Shown here: piece after piece, positions 38,701-52,723 of the stretch
How positions within the stretch are numbered: the stretch's first letter is position 1
Layout: each line of letters opens with the position of its first letter
Assembly (NCBI GenBank): GCA_946699065.1
Contig: CAMPDV010000316.1
Location: 288,059-352,058, forward strand
DNA length: 64,000 nt
Reading direction: 5' to 3'
DNA from: Loxodes magnus
Lineage: Eukaryota > Ciliophora > Karyorelictea > Loxodida > Loxodidae
Made by a program: the position numbers and the translations under genes
The notes under the pieces: model-generated
The model's input: the letters and a program-made list of their open reading frames with translations, nothing else
Told to the model about the DNA's origin: nothing
The model's database searches: none

Positions 38701-41030
38701 AGCCTAAGAAAGTGAAGAAGATGAATAATAATAAAATTAAACAATTGATAGTGAAATAGCTTAATATAGTAGCTTAGAAGACTTCAATATTACAAATTAA
38801 GTAAAGAGTTTAATTGAATCTACTTATAACTTTTAAGAATATACATCTTATGGTACTTTAATAGGAAATGCTGTGGTTGTATCTACTTTTATGATAAACT
38901 CTTCGGTTTCTTTATCCGGTATGACCTTTCTTTTATAAGTTCTATTTATTACGTAGCTAATTCTATTAAATGCATTTATAAACGTAGAAAGAACAGAAAA
39001 CTTGAAGGCTTATTTCTATATGAGCTTTAATAACAATAATCCAGTTTGTGGAGTTAACAACAATAACTTTCTGTCTTTAGATTTGGATTCTAGAAAGCTT
39101 CTAGTGGAAAAATAGATTTACGTGCTACTAAATTACACAAGCTACACTTTACTTTCGAATCTCAAAAGTGGCCTTTTTATACTAGTAATTCTTTTTGGAC
39201 TTGATTTCTTGCTTAAAATACTAGGAAAGTATAAAGCTAAGATTGAAAAGTTAAGAACTAAACTGACCAATAGAAATTACATATCAGTAATTTATAACCT
39301 TAAGACACTACAAATAAATATAGCTGCTATGTTACAGCTCTAGCATTTTAACTTAAGCGATTGGTATGTTGCTCTTAACTCCTTTCTTGCTATCGCTGTT
39401 CTAGTAAGTTATTTATTTTATTTAGCTGATATAAATATCTTGTATTGCTCATAGTTTCTATGTAGTAAAGAAATACTTCGATTTAAAGTAAAAATATAGC
39501 GCAGACTAGAATGAATAGATAAAAGAAAAAATGGATCAAATAAAGGAGAAGTATATCATATATTTCGACAAGAAAGAGCAAAATAACTTAATCTAAGCTT
39601 CTTTCTAAGCTCTTTTCTCAATAAGAAGGCTTTTCTTTGCCTTTTCAATCATCATATTTTCTGAGATTTAGATCCTCTAAATATCCCTTTAAATTATCAA
39701 CTGCTTAGTTTGACTTTTTTATGTAGTACTCTACAAACCTTTTTCAAGCTCTCTTTCTTTATTCTAAGAAATTTATGGAGAGTTAGTTCTAATCTTCGTC
39801 TTTTTCTTTAACTTCTACTTCTGAAACAACAGGGATGCTATATAATCAAGCGAACTAAACTAAGAGGCTGATGACTATGGAACAATAATCATATATTTGT
39901 GCTGCACATTTTCAGTTGGCTCATTGTGTGCATCAATAATTTTGATTTTTGTAGAACTTTATCAAGCATTAAAAAGCAAAAAATCAAATAAAATCTCTTA
40001 AAAAGAATAAGCCAAAGAAGCTAGTAAACTGGAAGCCATAAATGAAAAGAGTTAGTTTCAATAAGAATAAAATAGATAAAACTTTACTTGTACAAGGGAT
40101 ATTTTGCATTAAACTGAGTAAATCAAATAAGAAATCGTGTTGGGTGACTAAAGGGAAGAAGAGCTAAAAATATGTATTAAAGAGACTTAACAATCATATA
40201 AATTGTTTTATCAGATTTTTTCAACTAAACTATTATAAAAATTATCCTTATTTCAGCGATTCAAAAAGCTTTTGAATTTTTTAGTCAGGCAAACACAAAA
40301 ATCTATATATTTAAAATTAGAAACCTTTAGAATAATTAAGGATATTTTATTCTATTTTTCCATATTTTTACATCGTTAATATACTCAATTATAAAACTTC
40401 CAACTTACCAATATTTCTTCATTAGCTTTTCGCAAATATTCTTATTTAACTTCTTTCTATCGAAGATAAATAAGCTTTTTTTAATTCTTCTCCTTCTTTC
40501 CACTTCCACACTAGAGCTTATACTTATAAGTCAAATTCCTTCACGAAATATAATTCCTTAAATTTATAAATTGAAGTTGATTATTTAAATTAGTAATTTT
40601 AATATAAGAAATAAATGTTAATTTCCCATAAAATTTAGAGTATCTTGATTAACTACGCCTTTGTTCTTATCTATGTTAATTTTAACCTAAAATATTACTT
40701 TTAATATTCAACTTTTTCTAGTTTCACATTTTTATTTTTGTATATTCATATACCTGGAGTTTTTTAAGCTATCAACTAAGTCTTTATAATAAAGACTAAA
40801 GTAACCATCGCACTTATTCTAAATACTGCTTCTTTAAAATTTTTCTATTATAATTAGTATTAAAAAAATTATAGGAAATCTTAATTCAATCTTTAAATCA
40901 ACTGAAGTAACCATTCTTGTTTTATGTAAAAAGAAAAGTATACTTGGAGTTTAGATTTGTTAATGATTTCAATAGGAATTTATCATAATGGTTGATATAT
41001 CATTTTGCTAACATATTTATTCTCATGTGA
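35735..41030 (+). CDS. Cys-rich multi-pass surface protein, full-length copy A3
   Basis: ATG 35735 opens a signal peptide (MSLKVLLISLLVIFQVGA). A lectin/LamG-like domain follows (about residues 45-205, 'FSISSWIKFD' and 'SDIWVFVSVSVYQSGQVI'). About 18 furin/TNFR-like Cys repeats fill residues 222-970. A Q/E-rich linker leads to the first membrane helix at about 1141-1160. Exon 1 is exactly 1223 codons (35735-39403); a 22-nt intron (39404-39425) is followed by exon 2 (534 codons plus TGA 41028-41030) with several helices ('RRLFFAFSIIIFSEI', 'LVLIFIFFFNFYFW', 'GSLCVSIILIFVELYQAL') and a charged cytoplasmic segment. Probably a plasma-membrane receptor-like or surface-antigen protein; ligand unknown. 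Odd points: one conserved Cys is replaced by TGA (Trp) at 37874, and two opposite 1-nt indels lie at about 40433 and 40842 relative to A1. Confidence 0.85.
39404..39425 (+). other. 22-nt intron of A3
   Basis: GT...AG at the same codon boundary as the 17-nt intron of A1, 5 nt longer. The exons on both sides are nearly identical between copies, so the length change is tolerated only because the segment is removed. Confidence 0.85.
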
Positions 41031-41469
41031 TACCAACTAAAATAATAAAGCAAGACTCATTTATTATTGAAGTTAATGTTTACTCTTTTTTTTCTTTAGC
41101 TAATGTGCATACTGTATTTTATTTTTATACCATTTAAATAGTCATAGAAAAGTTTCTAATGTAATATCTGCTTTTGGTAGTAAAAAATATGAAAAATTGG
41201 CTTAAAAGTATAAAAAGGAAAAATTATATTTGAATAAAATAAAATTTATTATGTTTACAATATAATCTCAAGATTAATGTCAGAATAGCCTCCATAATTT
41301 AGAATCCTGGACTACTATGATATGTTTGCTTAGATTCTAGCAAAATTAAATAATAAATAAAAACAGCTTATTTATAGATCTATAATTTTATAATCCTAGA
41401 TAGCTATTAATTTTAAATATTTCTTAGTTTTATATATCTATAATATTAAATTAAATGTTTAGCTTTTTT

Positions 41470-43260
41470 GAAGGTATTTCAATCTCTTTGCCGTGAATCT
41501 CTAGAATGCTCTAGAGATTAAATGTAAAAGTTTATATGTCTCTTTAACTCTACTCCTTGTTATTCATATTGCTCTTAAATTATTATTTCGCCTAGATAAT
41601 GCTTGATATCTCTCCGATTTTGTTGCAAAATATTCTTTTTCTTTTTAGTTATATCTAATGTAATATCTTCCTTTTGTTCTCAAACTTCTTCTACATTTAT
41701 CTAAATAACTTTCTCCATAAAATAGAAAAGATTCTTTTCACTAAAGATATTTTTCCCCATCTCAGTACATTGCTTGCGGTTTGATAACTTTTTGTTGTAT
41801 TTGATGCAATTTAGATTATTTCATAATTTATTTAATCTGGACATTTTAAAATACATCTATTATCTAACAAAATAAACGTATCTATACACTCTTAAAAATT
41901 TATCCGTTTGCCTCATATTTTTTACAATTTAGTCTATTATAATCACAAGATATGCCTTCCATTCTTTTCTTACTAAAAGAAGAACTCTTCTTATATGCAT
42001 TAAGTACAACTCCTTACATTTTAATCTCACTCTCTATAGTTCTTTATTTCTTCTCCACATGACTAGCAAATTCCATCTTATCAAAATCTTATTTATATAA
42101 CTCACATTAAAGTTAATAAAAGTTATTCGTTAATTTTAGGTCTTAAGTATCTTTACATTGATAGCAAATAATTCCATCTTAAGAACATCTTGAACAGTTT
42201 TAAATTAATGTGTAGCATGGTTTGCATATTACTGTGTAAGATAATATCTTTATTCACTTTCTAAGCACCTAATATCATACAGTTCTAGCAGTTACTTCAT
42301 TATTACTTGTAGAGCTAGCATATTCCAACTTAAATTAACGTTTTATTAATTTTCTAGCATTAATCTTAACATTTATACTGCAAATATTTTACATCTAGCA
42401 AGCAGTGCTATTACATCTTATACAAAATTAGTTATTATCTAAGAAAGAAAAGCATTAATCATTGAGTATATAAAATAAAGTTTAGCATTTAGTACAATTA
42501 TCTCCCTATTGATCACACTTTTCACAGTTAGTTATAATTGCATTAAAAAAGTCATAGTAATTATCATCTTACTGCCTTACTAAGATATTGAAAAAGTTTA
42601 GTTGCAACCATTATTTTTTGTAATTTTTAGAATGCATAGACAAGAGTCTTTAAAATTTTTTGTTTTGTTAGTAATGTAAGAACTAATTTGCATCAACTCC
42701 ATTAACACTTATAGCCATCGGTAGTATATTCTGGAGAAGATCCAGAAGCGAATCATTGATAAGGCTGATTTATAATATCTAGTAAATCTTGAGTAGATAA
42801 AATAGATCCTTACAGTATTGTAAAGAGTAAATCCTCTATAATTATATCTGATACATTACTATCTTAAATTATGTTGTAGCTTTCCTAAAATATGAAAAAC
42901 TTGAAAAAGTCTATTCCTTAGTTTAAAACTTGCTTTCAAATTTTGAGTAAGTCAGTGAGTGACTAATTTGAACGTTTTGTTTTGCTGAAAATACTGCAAA
43001 GACTCAAACATCATAAACTAGACTAATGTTATTGGCAAAAATTAGAGATTATGATAGAATAGCTAATTTAGCTATTAAAATAGTCTTGTAATTTAAGATG
43101 TCTTACTTTACAACCATTTCAAAATTTTAAAATACTGTTTTTTAAAACTTTAGATAGATTCTATCTTAAAGTTTTAGAAAATTATAATACTAGTTATTAA
43201 TAAAATATAAAAGTTATCAAGCAAGTATCAATCTAAGTAGCTTTAGATTATGAAGGTCTA
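41470..43260 (-). pseudogene. Decayed Cys-rich paralogue G, copy 2
   Basis: Duplicate of 3740-5560 with the same N-terminal lectin-like remnant, lost cysteines and frame changes, plus a few extra indels. It carries no evidence of function. Confidence 0.55.
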
Positions 43261-43457
43261 TTTAGTATTTTTCTTATTTTAATTTTAAAACATAAGTTAA
43301 TTTAACTAAGATGATGATAGCTTACTTCTTTGGTGATGAGTAAGAGAGATGATTTAGTAAGATATTTGAATATTTAGACCATAGTTATTGATTGCTCTAG
43401 TTTAGATTTTGGTTAGAATGAAATTGCTAAGTTTTAGTTAAAACTGAATTTTATATA

Positions 43458-45475
43458 ATGAGGAAATTAAAAAGAAGTAAAGAGCAATGTAATCTCTTAA
43501 CTTCTTCTATTATGCTATAAGGATAATAATTCCTATATATAACATTCCTAGTACTTTATGAGAAACTCTTATTAAAGAACTAAAAACAAGTATCTAATTA
43601 AGTGTAGTTGAATATCAAAAGTAATAAATTAACAACAGTTACTATAGAAATACAGAATAATTAATAAAGTCTAGTTAATTCAGCTAATATCTTATAAGTC
43701 TCTAAATAGCAAAGCCCTGCAATTATTTGACAAGTTGCTTCCTTCTTTGTTACTAAATATCTACTAATTAAATACTAAAGAACTGAAGTTAGAAAGCTTA
43801 TTTAAATTAAGTATTTAAGAATAAGGACCTAATTAACAAGCTAAAAGTTATCTATGCTAGTAGAATTTCTCTTTTAATGAGTCTCAAAAAGAATTAGCAT
43901 ATTAACCTTATTTGCCATAAAGTGCGATGGCACTAGTGATTTGAAGGAAAATACCCTTAAGATTCTTATTTTTTTACTTAAGATATACAATCAAGAATTT
44001 CTATTCAATCAGATATAAAAATATAATGTTATAAGCTTTAAGTTACCTTAAATAGATAATATGGATAGATGATACTACTATCTATTTCTAGTTTAATGCA
44101 GCTACTATAGTTTTTTTACTATCTAAGTAGAAGCAATCTTACTATCAAAATCATAGGAAAGCATTCTATAAAATCAAGTACTCGTTTCAGAAATAGAAGA
44201 GTAAAATTTTATGCATAAAATAGGTATTGAAAAGCCCCTTTATCACTCTAAGTTAATTCCTTTAGAAATGAAATAATTCTTATGATATTTATCCTAAAAA
44301 ATAGAGAAACGCGAATAGATCACAATAGCAGTTACAAATTACTATGAAATAAGAATAACCGCAATGTATGAAATCTTTCAGAACTATATAGAAAGGAATT
44401 ACTGACGTCTTAACTAGTAAATGAAGTGCCAGATAACTGTAGACTATATGTTATTGCTTATATAATCTATTAAATAATTCTATCTCCATACTATAAAACT
44501 AGAGCTATGAATTAGATATGCTTTTTATGGTCTAAATGATTGAAACTTTAAAGAAGAAATAAAGATAATAATTGAATTTCCTTGACTAAACGCTTAGCTA
44601 TTCTAAAGATATCTAAGGATATTTTACTGTAATCATTAATACTTGAAGAAGCAATTCATGAAAGATTTTAATTATATTAATTATTTAAGTCTTTAGATAT
44701 ACCAAATATTAAAAAAAAACATAGAAAGGCATTCAATATCAAGAAGCATAGTCTGAACAAAGTTTATATCTAATTAAATAAGTTCTAAGCTGTACTCACA
44801 TTTAGAAACCTTTAAATATACTACGTCAAATATCAGATATGAAACTATTTAATTGATGTAATGGAACGCCATTTCAATAGAAAAACCCAAAATACATAAT
44901 TATTACAGATGTAAATAAAATTAATCAGGATTTGTTAGGATCATTTCAATTGGACAGAAGGTTGAAGAATAAGAAAATGAGGAATATAATGAGAAAGAAA
45001 AATAAGTTTAGGAAGATGAAGCAAAGAAATTAAGAATGAAGAAGAATCATACTTAGAACTTTAATCATATGCAAAAAAATGACAATGAAAATTAGCAAAT
45101 TTTAAGCATTTCGTTCCTGTTCTCTCAATAGTAATCTTATGTTTTATATTTTTCAACTAAGAAACTTTTATCTCTCTAGCAGTGTCAAAAACATAGAAAT
45201 ATTAGATAAAGGAATAGACTTTAATCCTTATAATTTACCAAATATTATCAAATATTAATTAATTTTTCCATAACAGGCTTTTAAATAAAATTCAACCCAA
45301 ATACTCAGAGAAACTTTACTATTACCTTCTTAAGTATACTGATAAACCTTAAAACTGTAAATATAAACTCTTAAAAGCAAAATTTTATTAGATATTTAGA
45401 AGCTAAATCTATAAGCAAGATTATTAATTTTATAAAAACTATAAAATACAAAGAAGATGCTTACATTATAAATAT
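43458..45475 (+). pseudogene. Membrane protein F, copy 2, frame-shifted
   Basis: Duplicate of the F gene at 5738. Relative to that copy it has a one-base loss near 43571, another near 45178 (where copy 1 reads 'ISANSVKNIEIL') and a 10-bp insertion just before the start. The long F frame is therefore broken early. It continues into R1 at about 45476. Confidence 0.5.
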
Positions 45476-47034
45476 CAGCTTTAATTTAGACTTAAGTTCT
45501 TAGGATTAGCTATAATCATTAAGTTATTGTATAATTAAACGAAATTAAACAAATTAGTTTATTCTTTATATAAATTTAGCTTTAATTAAATATCTTTATA
45601 AATGAATCATTTTCTCTTTAGCTAGATAACTTCTTTATTTAAGATTATTTTATTATTATTATGTTAGTCCATAATAAGCAAACTCATATTATAAGATATT
45701 TAAAAATATAGACTCTAGATTTAAAAGTTATATTCCTTAGTATTATTTATAATTAAAGACTGTATTGGTATCATTAATATTATATGGCAGCAATGGATTA
45801 CTAATGTTAAAGATATCTACTAGCTTAAGCTATTATAATAGTTAATACTCTAGTAGTAGATAATTATTTTATAGCATTAAGCTAACATTTTACTATGTAA
45901 AAATTCTATTGGCGCAGGCTGTTTCCTTAGCTAAGCAATTCCTAATTCTGTTCTTTATATCCAAACTTATCTTGTTTTATTGAATCTCTCTATCAACTTT
46001 CTAGTCTCTATTTGTCTTTTGCTAAATAATCTTCTATTTAGCCTAAAGTAAAGATAGTACACTTTTTAGAAGTATCATATGTCTTAAATTATGAAGTAAA
46101 AGAGATTGCATTTATTGTGAAGAAGAGGATCTAAAGGAGCGGTAGTAATATGTAAATGGTTATAAGGTAAGAAAATGGATCTAAGGCAAATTAACTCTTA
46201 ATATATAATCCCAAGCAATATCTCTATAGTTAGTAAAAATGGTTTTAAGTCTGATGAAGATAGAAGCAGTAAGTTAGGTAAATAAAGGTATAGAACTAAA
46301 GTTGTTTAGTAAAGGTATTAGTTAGGTTTGTAGAATCTATTGAAGTATAATAACTAAAGATACTAACTAGCTAATATATAACTATAATGGTACTATTTAA
46401 TAACTAGTTACTTATATCCTTAATAATAGCTAAGCAATATAATAAAATACAGACAAACTAAGAAGGATATAATGGATATTTTAATTTAAATAGTGATTAA
46501 TAATACTAAAGAGCTAAGAAATGTAAATAGCCAGGATAATAATTAGTTAAGCAGATAGTAAACTATTATAATGAAATAACTTTAATTTAATTCTAAGTAT
46601 ATTAACAAGCTTGTATAGCTTACTTTAATTAAAGCTATTAATACTATAATCTAATCAGCTTTAAGATATTTAAGATATAATATCAAATTAAATCTAATAT
46701 TTAGTTATTATATAATACAGCTAAATTACTATGCTTCTAACAAATTACCAACAACCTTTTGTAAACAACTATACCTACAGATACTAATTATTTACTTCTC
46801 AGTACTTACTCACAGCCAACTTACTTCAAAAATCAAATACGGATCATAGATTTAATGCTCTTTCAATTTATTTTACCTATACCATACAAAGGAGAGCTAT
46901 AGTAATCAAGGCTATTATCATTATTACTTTTCTACCTTATCTACTAAGCTTAATCCTTAGCTACATTCTATTCTAATAACCAATTACTTTACAACAAACA
47001 GTCAAGAAGAGATTCAAGGCTATACTTAACCTAT

Positions 47035-47425
47035 AAACCTCAATTCCTTTTGCTTCTGCTCAATATAATGTAGGATTTGCTTAATTAAAGATTAATAAAC
47101 TTGAAGGAAAAATCAAGCACTTGAGCAATATTATAAGACTAGATCCTATGCTTGTTGGTTCTAATTGTAGTAAAGGCACTGTACTGAGAAGCTTAAATAA
47201 GAATGAAGAAGATATTGAAATTAATGTAGCTCTTTAGGTAAATCCTAATAATGTTATTCCCTGTAGTTATAAAAGAACAACAGTAAGAAGACTAGGAAGA
47301 ATGACGATGCTACAGAATGCTTTAACATATTTATCAAAGTAAATCCTGATCTGAATATTGCCTTTGCATTTAAAGAAGATTCTCTTAAGTTACTGGGTAA
47401 AGAAAAAGAAAAAATTGAAGATTTG
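47035..47425 (+). pseudogene. TPR pseudogene in R1 copy 3
   Basis: Same TPR-like fragment as at 9335, with the frame again lost near 47298. Variation here ('EDIEINVALQVNPNNV') is not biased toward silent sites as far as I can see. Confidence 0.45.
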
Positions 47426-48024
47426 AACTGACCCATAAGTCTTTCAAATAATGAAGCCTTTAAAAGAAAAGAACTTGCTTTAAACAAAGCATATTCCAAG
47501 CAACTTTTATTTCTACAATAAGAAAGGAATTACTCTGAACTGATTAAGAAAATAATCGAGTGCTAACGTATAGCTATTTAAACTAGACTCTAGCAATAAA
47601 AAACTTAACATAATAAAGGATAATCTGATAAAGCTTAGATTAGAATATCAATCATAAGTATATTTTGATATTAGTATAAAATGAGAAGCAGATATTAGCA
47701 AACTTAATATCTTAATATCTTATTATTTGCTAGACTTTAGTAAGTTTAATAATAATAAGATAAATCTATTATTAAAAGGGTAACTTATAAAGATATTAGT
47801 AATAGTCTATTAATAAATATTAAAATGTTATAAATGTCTATTTAGCTAAAATCTTTAAATTTAAAATTAAAATAACTTAGTAAAAGTACAAAGAAGTATT
47901 AGCATTGATACTTTATTAGACTTATAATAATTTAGAAGTTAAATAATCATTTTAATATGGTTTTTATATAATGAAGATGTGCTAATTTTAAATCAAGAAT
48001 CTGTCTTTGTTATTAGGAAATTAA

Positions 48025-48850
48025 TCAATAAAAAGATTAAGAATTAATATATTTAATTTTAAACTTAGTTAGCTATCTTCTTTGATATTAACCATCTTTT
48101 AGCTTTATTTTTATATTAGTGGATGATTATATCCAAGCTCTAATTAAACAATCAGCACTATATAACTAGGAAGGTCATATTGTTACTTTTAACCTTATAT
48201 AGATTCCTTGTGGATTAACGTATAGTCCTTTCATTATATTTCATATAATCCTATATTTTTGAGTCAGGAGATTCTAAGTCTTTTTCTAATCTTAGCGTTT
48301 CTTACTTTCGTAAATAGTCAAAGTTTTTGGATTGCTTAATTAAATGTTAGATTGGTTGTAGTATTTTTAATTTCTTTAGCTTTTGAACTTATTTTGTTTA
48401 AGTCTTAATTAGTTTTTCTTCTTATTTAATCTTGATTTATTTTGATATTTTTATTGTTTTACTTGATAGGTTCATTAAAGCTTAGTCTTTAATTAACCTC
48501 TGGATTGAAATTTAAATACGAAGCTAGATTAATTTTAAGCATAAGTCTGCTCTTCTAAAACAACTGTAAGATAGTGAAAGTTCTCTTAATAAATGATTTC
48601 AAAATAAGCAGTCTGGTTTCTTACCTGCTCTGACATAGTTATTACTCTTATTCTAAAATGTTCTATTAGATTCTATTTACTTATAATTAAGAGCCTTTAG
48701 TTACTTGCTAAACACTAGAATCAGATATCTCTTTCCAAAATTCTGCTTCTGTTTTACCCAAGTATGGTGAATCAGGAGGTGCCTGGTATTTTTAATCTGG
48801 TTTAGGTTACTTTTATAATATTTATAAAGTGATTGAAATAAATGAGGCAT
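48025..48850 (-). pseudogene. ORF H copy in R1 copy 3
   Basis: Same ORF as 10313-11139, from ATG 48850 to TGA 48025-48027. It shares the 1-nt shortening in the A-run near 48300 with the inverted copy, so its second half is in another frame than copy 1. Confidence 0.35.
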
Positions 48851-50135
48851 AGTAGTAATGAAATAAGAATGTTCTAATGAACTAGTAAGTATAAAAGCAG
48901 TTTAATTAAATAGAGGTAAACTAAAGAAGGCATAAGGACTAAGGTATGAATGCTGCAATAGTATAAGATACTATTACATTATAGATAGTTAAGCTATACT
49001 TACCATATACTCTACTACTATCTTTATTATCTTTGTATCTTTAGTATCTTTTACTATTCTATAAGATAACTAGATTAACCTATTTAGAATATATTAGATA
49101 CCTCTTAGGTATATTAAGCATCAAATAAAGCTTATCTTTAATTAATGGAACTAGTTAATTTATACCTATTAATGATATTTAGAAGGATTATTATAATTTA
49201 TAATCAAAGGATTTAATCATAAGTACTTAAGAGATTTTCTAGCTTTAAATTTATTTTTATAAGGTAAGCTAATCATTGTAAGTCTAGACTGCTTAATTAA
49301 AAAGATAGACTCTTATATATAAACTAAGCTTATTAATGCTTAATTTACCTATTTTACTATCTCTATGCTTCTAATAAACCTATTATTTATCTTTACTATA
49401 ATAGCCACTACTTTTATAAAGACTACTTCATTTAAAAGTTTAAGCTAATAAAGTATTTTAGGATCTAAGAAACTTAGTTTTTCTTACTTCTAAATAAAAA
49501 TTACTTAGTATTAGAATCTAAAATCCTTAAAGCAGAATTAGTTAATTTAGCTGTAAGTTAATTTAAAGAAAACAGAATCGAAAACTTGTTGACAGAAGCA
49601 AGATTCAACAGTGAGAATCTCCTGATAGTATTTTCAGCAGGCTAAGCTTTAATAAAGACTAATTTTTAGTGTTAAGTTGCCTGTCATTTGTGTAGGAGCT
49701 ATCAGAATCACTCTACTAAGGTTACTTATCTCGCTTCTTAGTGTGCTATATGAAACATTTGTTGCATAAGTAAATGTAGGAAGTATCGTGATAAAGCTAG
49801 ATAAGCTTTTTATAATTTAACGAGAAGAACATCAAGGATTTCTAATATTTGGCCCTATTCTTTTTGATATAATTCTAATATCTTTTATTCCTTCCATAAT
49901 GATGAAGCATTTATCTAGAGTTAAAGAAAATAGCTCAATATCTATTTCATATAAACTCTTCATCTAGCTAATATAAAATTTTCCTCAATTTAGTGCTGAA
50001 AGAATTATTTTCTTGGTATTTTTGTATTCTATACTTATCTATATTGCTCATAAAAGGAAAATCAGTCAGTTTTTCTTATTTACTTCATAGATTATAAGGA
50101 ATCTTCTCAGATCTATTTATTCTTCCCTACTACAA

Positions 50136-50419
50136 ATCTTGAGTTTTCTGCTTCAAGTCGAAGTTTCTCTTTATATTCCTAAGATTATTAAGCTTAAGAG
50201 GAAAGCCAGCTTATTAAGATCTATGAGATAATAGAGAGAGATATTTAGGAAGTAGTGATAGGAGGCAATAAGGATTGATAATCTACATCAAATAAATAGA
50301 ACTAAATAAAAACTCAAGGAACCAACTGATAGGCTGTAGTATAGGTACTGAACTGGCTGACTTCTTTAAGACCTGAAAAAATGTGTAGTCTCTTTTTGAC
50401 TTCTTCCAGTGGTTTTTAC
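50136..50419. other. Junction between R1 and the E'' pseudogene
   Basis: The first 80 bp match the upstream part of the MORN pseudogene in inverse orientation. The rest, to about 50419, has no match I can see in the window and no convincing coding frame. Confidence 0.4.
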
Positions 50420-52714
50420 AATTAACTAGGAAATTAAAATTCTTCCATTCTATTACCTTGATAATTAAATAAAAGCTTAAAAGACACTAAGTTTAGGGAG
50501 TAATTAAAGAAAACTCTTTCTTTTCCTAAATTAGTAATTAAAGGCAGCTAAAGATAGAAGAAATTCTTAGTAAAGTAATTGAATTATATCTTGAGATCTT
50601 ATAGAAAAATCTTATTTAGAAGATAAGAAGAAAAGCTCTAAGTATCAAACTAACTTTCTTTATAAGTAACTAGAGATCTTGATGCTTCAAAAAATCTATT
50701 AATATTATACCAGTCGGAAGTATTTTAAAATTAGATATACCTTATTCATAATATTCACTAACTTGTCTAAGAAACTATTTTACTTTAATCTCCTTTATAA
50801 TATCATTAGTATTGGGATTTTAGTGTCTGAATTGCTTTTGTATATAGAAACTGAAGTAAGCTTTACCATTTCTCAGTTACTGATATCTTCGTTTTGTTTT
50901 CATTCTTTCTAGTTAATCGACTTGCGTAATTTCCAGGATTTAACTGTATTGGTAGTTAATTTTCGTTCTCTCCAATAATTTGAACTGAGTTCTTTTACCT
51001 ATAATTAACTTGTTCTTTTGCTATCTATTGAAATTTGAGTATTCGTCCCTCCATATCTTTGCTGTTTCATTCGAATTATTATTTTCGAATTTAGGTTGCA
51101 TGGTAGGAAAAGTTGGAATCTATTATTTTGAGCTTTTTAAGCTATCAAAAGATATTAAGAAATAGGCTCTTAATGCCATTGTCGAGTCGTCCTAATCAGT
51201 TACATTTGTTGAAATTAAAATGTTGCTTTCTTCTGATAAAAAGTATTAGATCAAGTATCTAAAACAGTGATATTATGTTATCAAATAGAGCTCTTTGAAT
51301 CTCATTGAATATAAGAGATACTTGCATAAGTTTTTCATCAGTGTTTTGCTTTATTTTCTTATTATTATTCTGATTTCCATCCTTATTCTTCATAATTTCT
51401 TCATTTTATATCTTTGGTTATGCTATTTAAGCCCGTGTATTGTAAGGAATATAATTGATAAATATAAACTTATAAAGACAAAAAAGTAAATCCAAAGTCC
51501 TTGTTCTTGCATGAGTTCCTTTTTTTTAAATTGTGAAATATAACGTGAAATGTAAAAAGGGACAAGAGTCAAGCAAGCTAGTTAATTACTAAGATTAAGA
51601 GTCTAGAAAATGCTATCTATAGTCTTCTTTTCTACTCACTTACCGCAATTGATTTACTTAAAGAAGAACTAATTGGATAGTTAGCAGAGCAGCGATTTTA
51701 ATACTAAGCTTGTGTAATTGAGAAAGAGTTGGGTTGATCTTAAATGGTACTATTAATAGTTTAATCACTAAGGTCTGCAGAACCATTTTACTTAAATTTT
51801 AAAGTAGAAGTCTTTATAAAACTCTTAGTAAATATATATAAATTCTGTTAATTTAATCCTTAAGCAAACTATTCAAATGTAACTGAAAGCTCTGTCTTTT
51901 CACTCTATAATTCCTTTATTTTTAAGTCTATTAAAGAGTATAAAATTAGATTTAAAAGATACTCGAAATGCTCTTTTGCTAGTAAGTAAAATTAAAGTGT
52001 TTTCTTTCTTTACTTTCAATATTAGAATTAATAAAGGAATAGTCTTAGCTTAATGCTTCTAACTTTAGTCTATTGATTTAATGTTTATAGAAGTCTCTTA
52101 CGTACTTTAGCCAGAAGCTATAGAATAGGCTTAATTTAATAAAAACTAAGTATGATTAGTAAACAAAAATTTAACTTTATTAAGATATTATAAAGCTTCT
52201 TAGTTGCAGACTCTAGGAGAGATTATGCAAAATGATAAAAAAGAAAGAGCTGAATGCTAGATCTAATGTCATTTTTATCTATAGCCTTAAGATCAATATT
52301 AGTTATTACTCAAATTGATTAACTTTTAAAAGCTTCTAGTGAATATTAGGTTGGAGAATTAAATCGAATTTGAAGATTAAAGATAAGATTTGGTAATAAA
52401 AATTTTTTTTAAACTAAGCGTTTTTCTTATTTGATATTTTCAAAAACGATTGAAGTTTCTGTTAATATTATAAAATCAAATTTCAAAAGCTGGCATCAAT
52501 TTAAAATCAACTGATCTAGCAAATAAAATATTATGACTTATAATAGATTTACTAAGAAACTTTAAGAAGTAACTTTTTAATTATTAGAATGCTACATATA
52601 GCATTTTAAAAACTTATTATATGATGTAGTAGAAGATTAAATATTATATTGCTCTTATGAACTTAAGATTGAAATTTAAATTTTAGCTGCTTCTTGATAT
52701 ATATTCATCTTCAT
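50420..52714 (-). pseudogene. Third gene E copy (E''), decayed
   Basis: The minus strand from ATG 52714 (MKMNIYQEAAKIQ) follows gene E: 'KSQSIWVITNIDLKAID', 'ACLTLVPFYISRYI', 'IYFFVFISLYLSIIFLTIHG'. A one-base loss after 'YKMKK' (about 51390), where gene E reads 'MKKSYKDEDRDQ', shifts the frame, and several more breaks follow. The C-terminal half is recognisable but interrupted to about 50420. It starts only 10 bp after the likely stop of gene C, so the C array and this copy were joined by a rearrangement. Confidence 0.6.
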
Positions 52715-52723
52715 AGGGTGAGG

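Larger units (their letters stand above)
37706..50130 (+). repeat. 12.4-kb direct duplicate of 1-12420
   Basis: Starts matching base 1 at 37706 and stays collinear, with scattered substitutions and small indels, through A, G, F and R1 to 50130. The net length change is only about 5 bp. The left limit is set by the window edge, so the duplication is longer. The right end coincides with the end of R1. Confidence 0.88.
45476..50135 (+). repeat. 4.6-kb repeat R1, copy 3
   Basis: Third copy of R1, direct and without the LINE. It continues about 80 bp further into sequence also found next to the MORN pseudogene (29345-29424). Confidence 0.8.
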
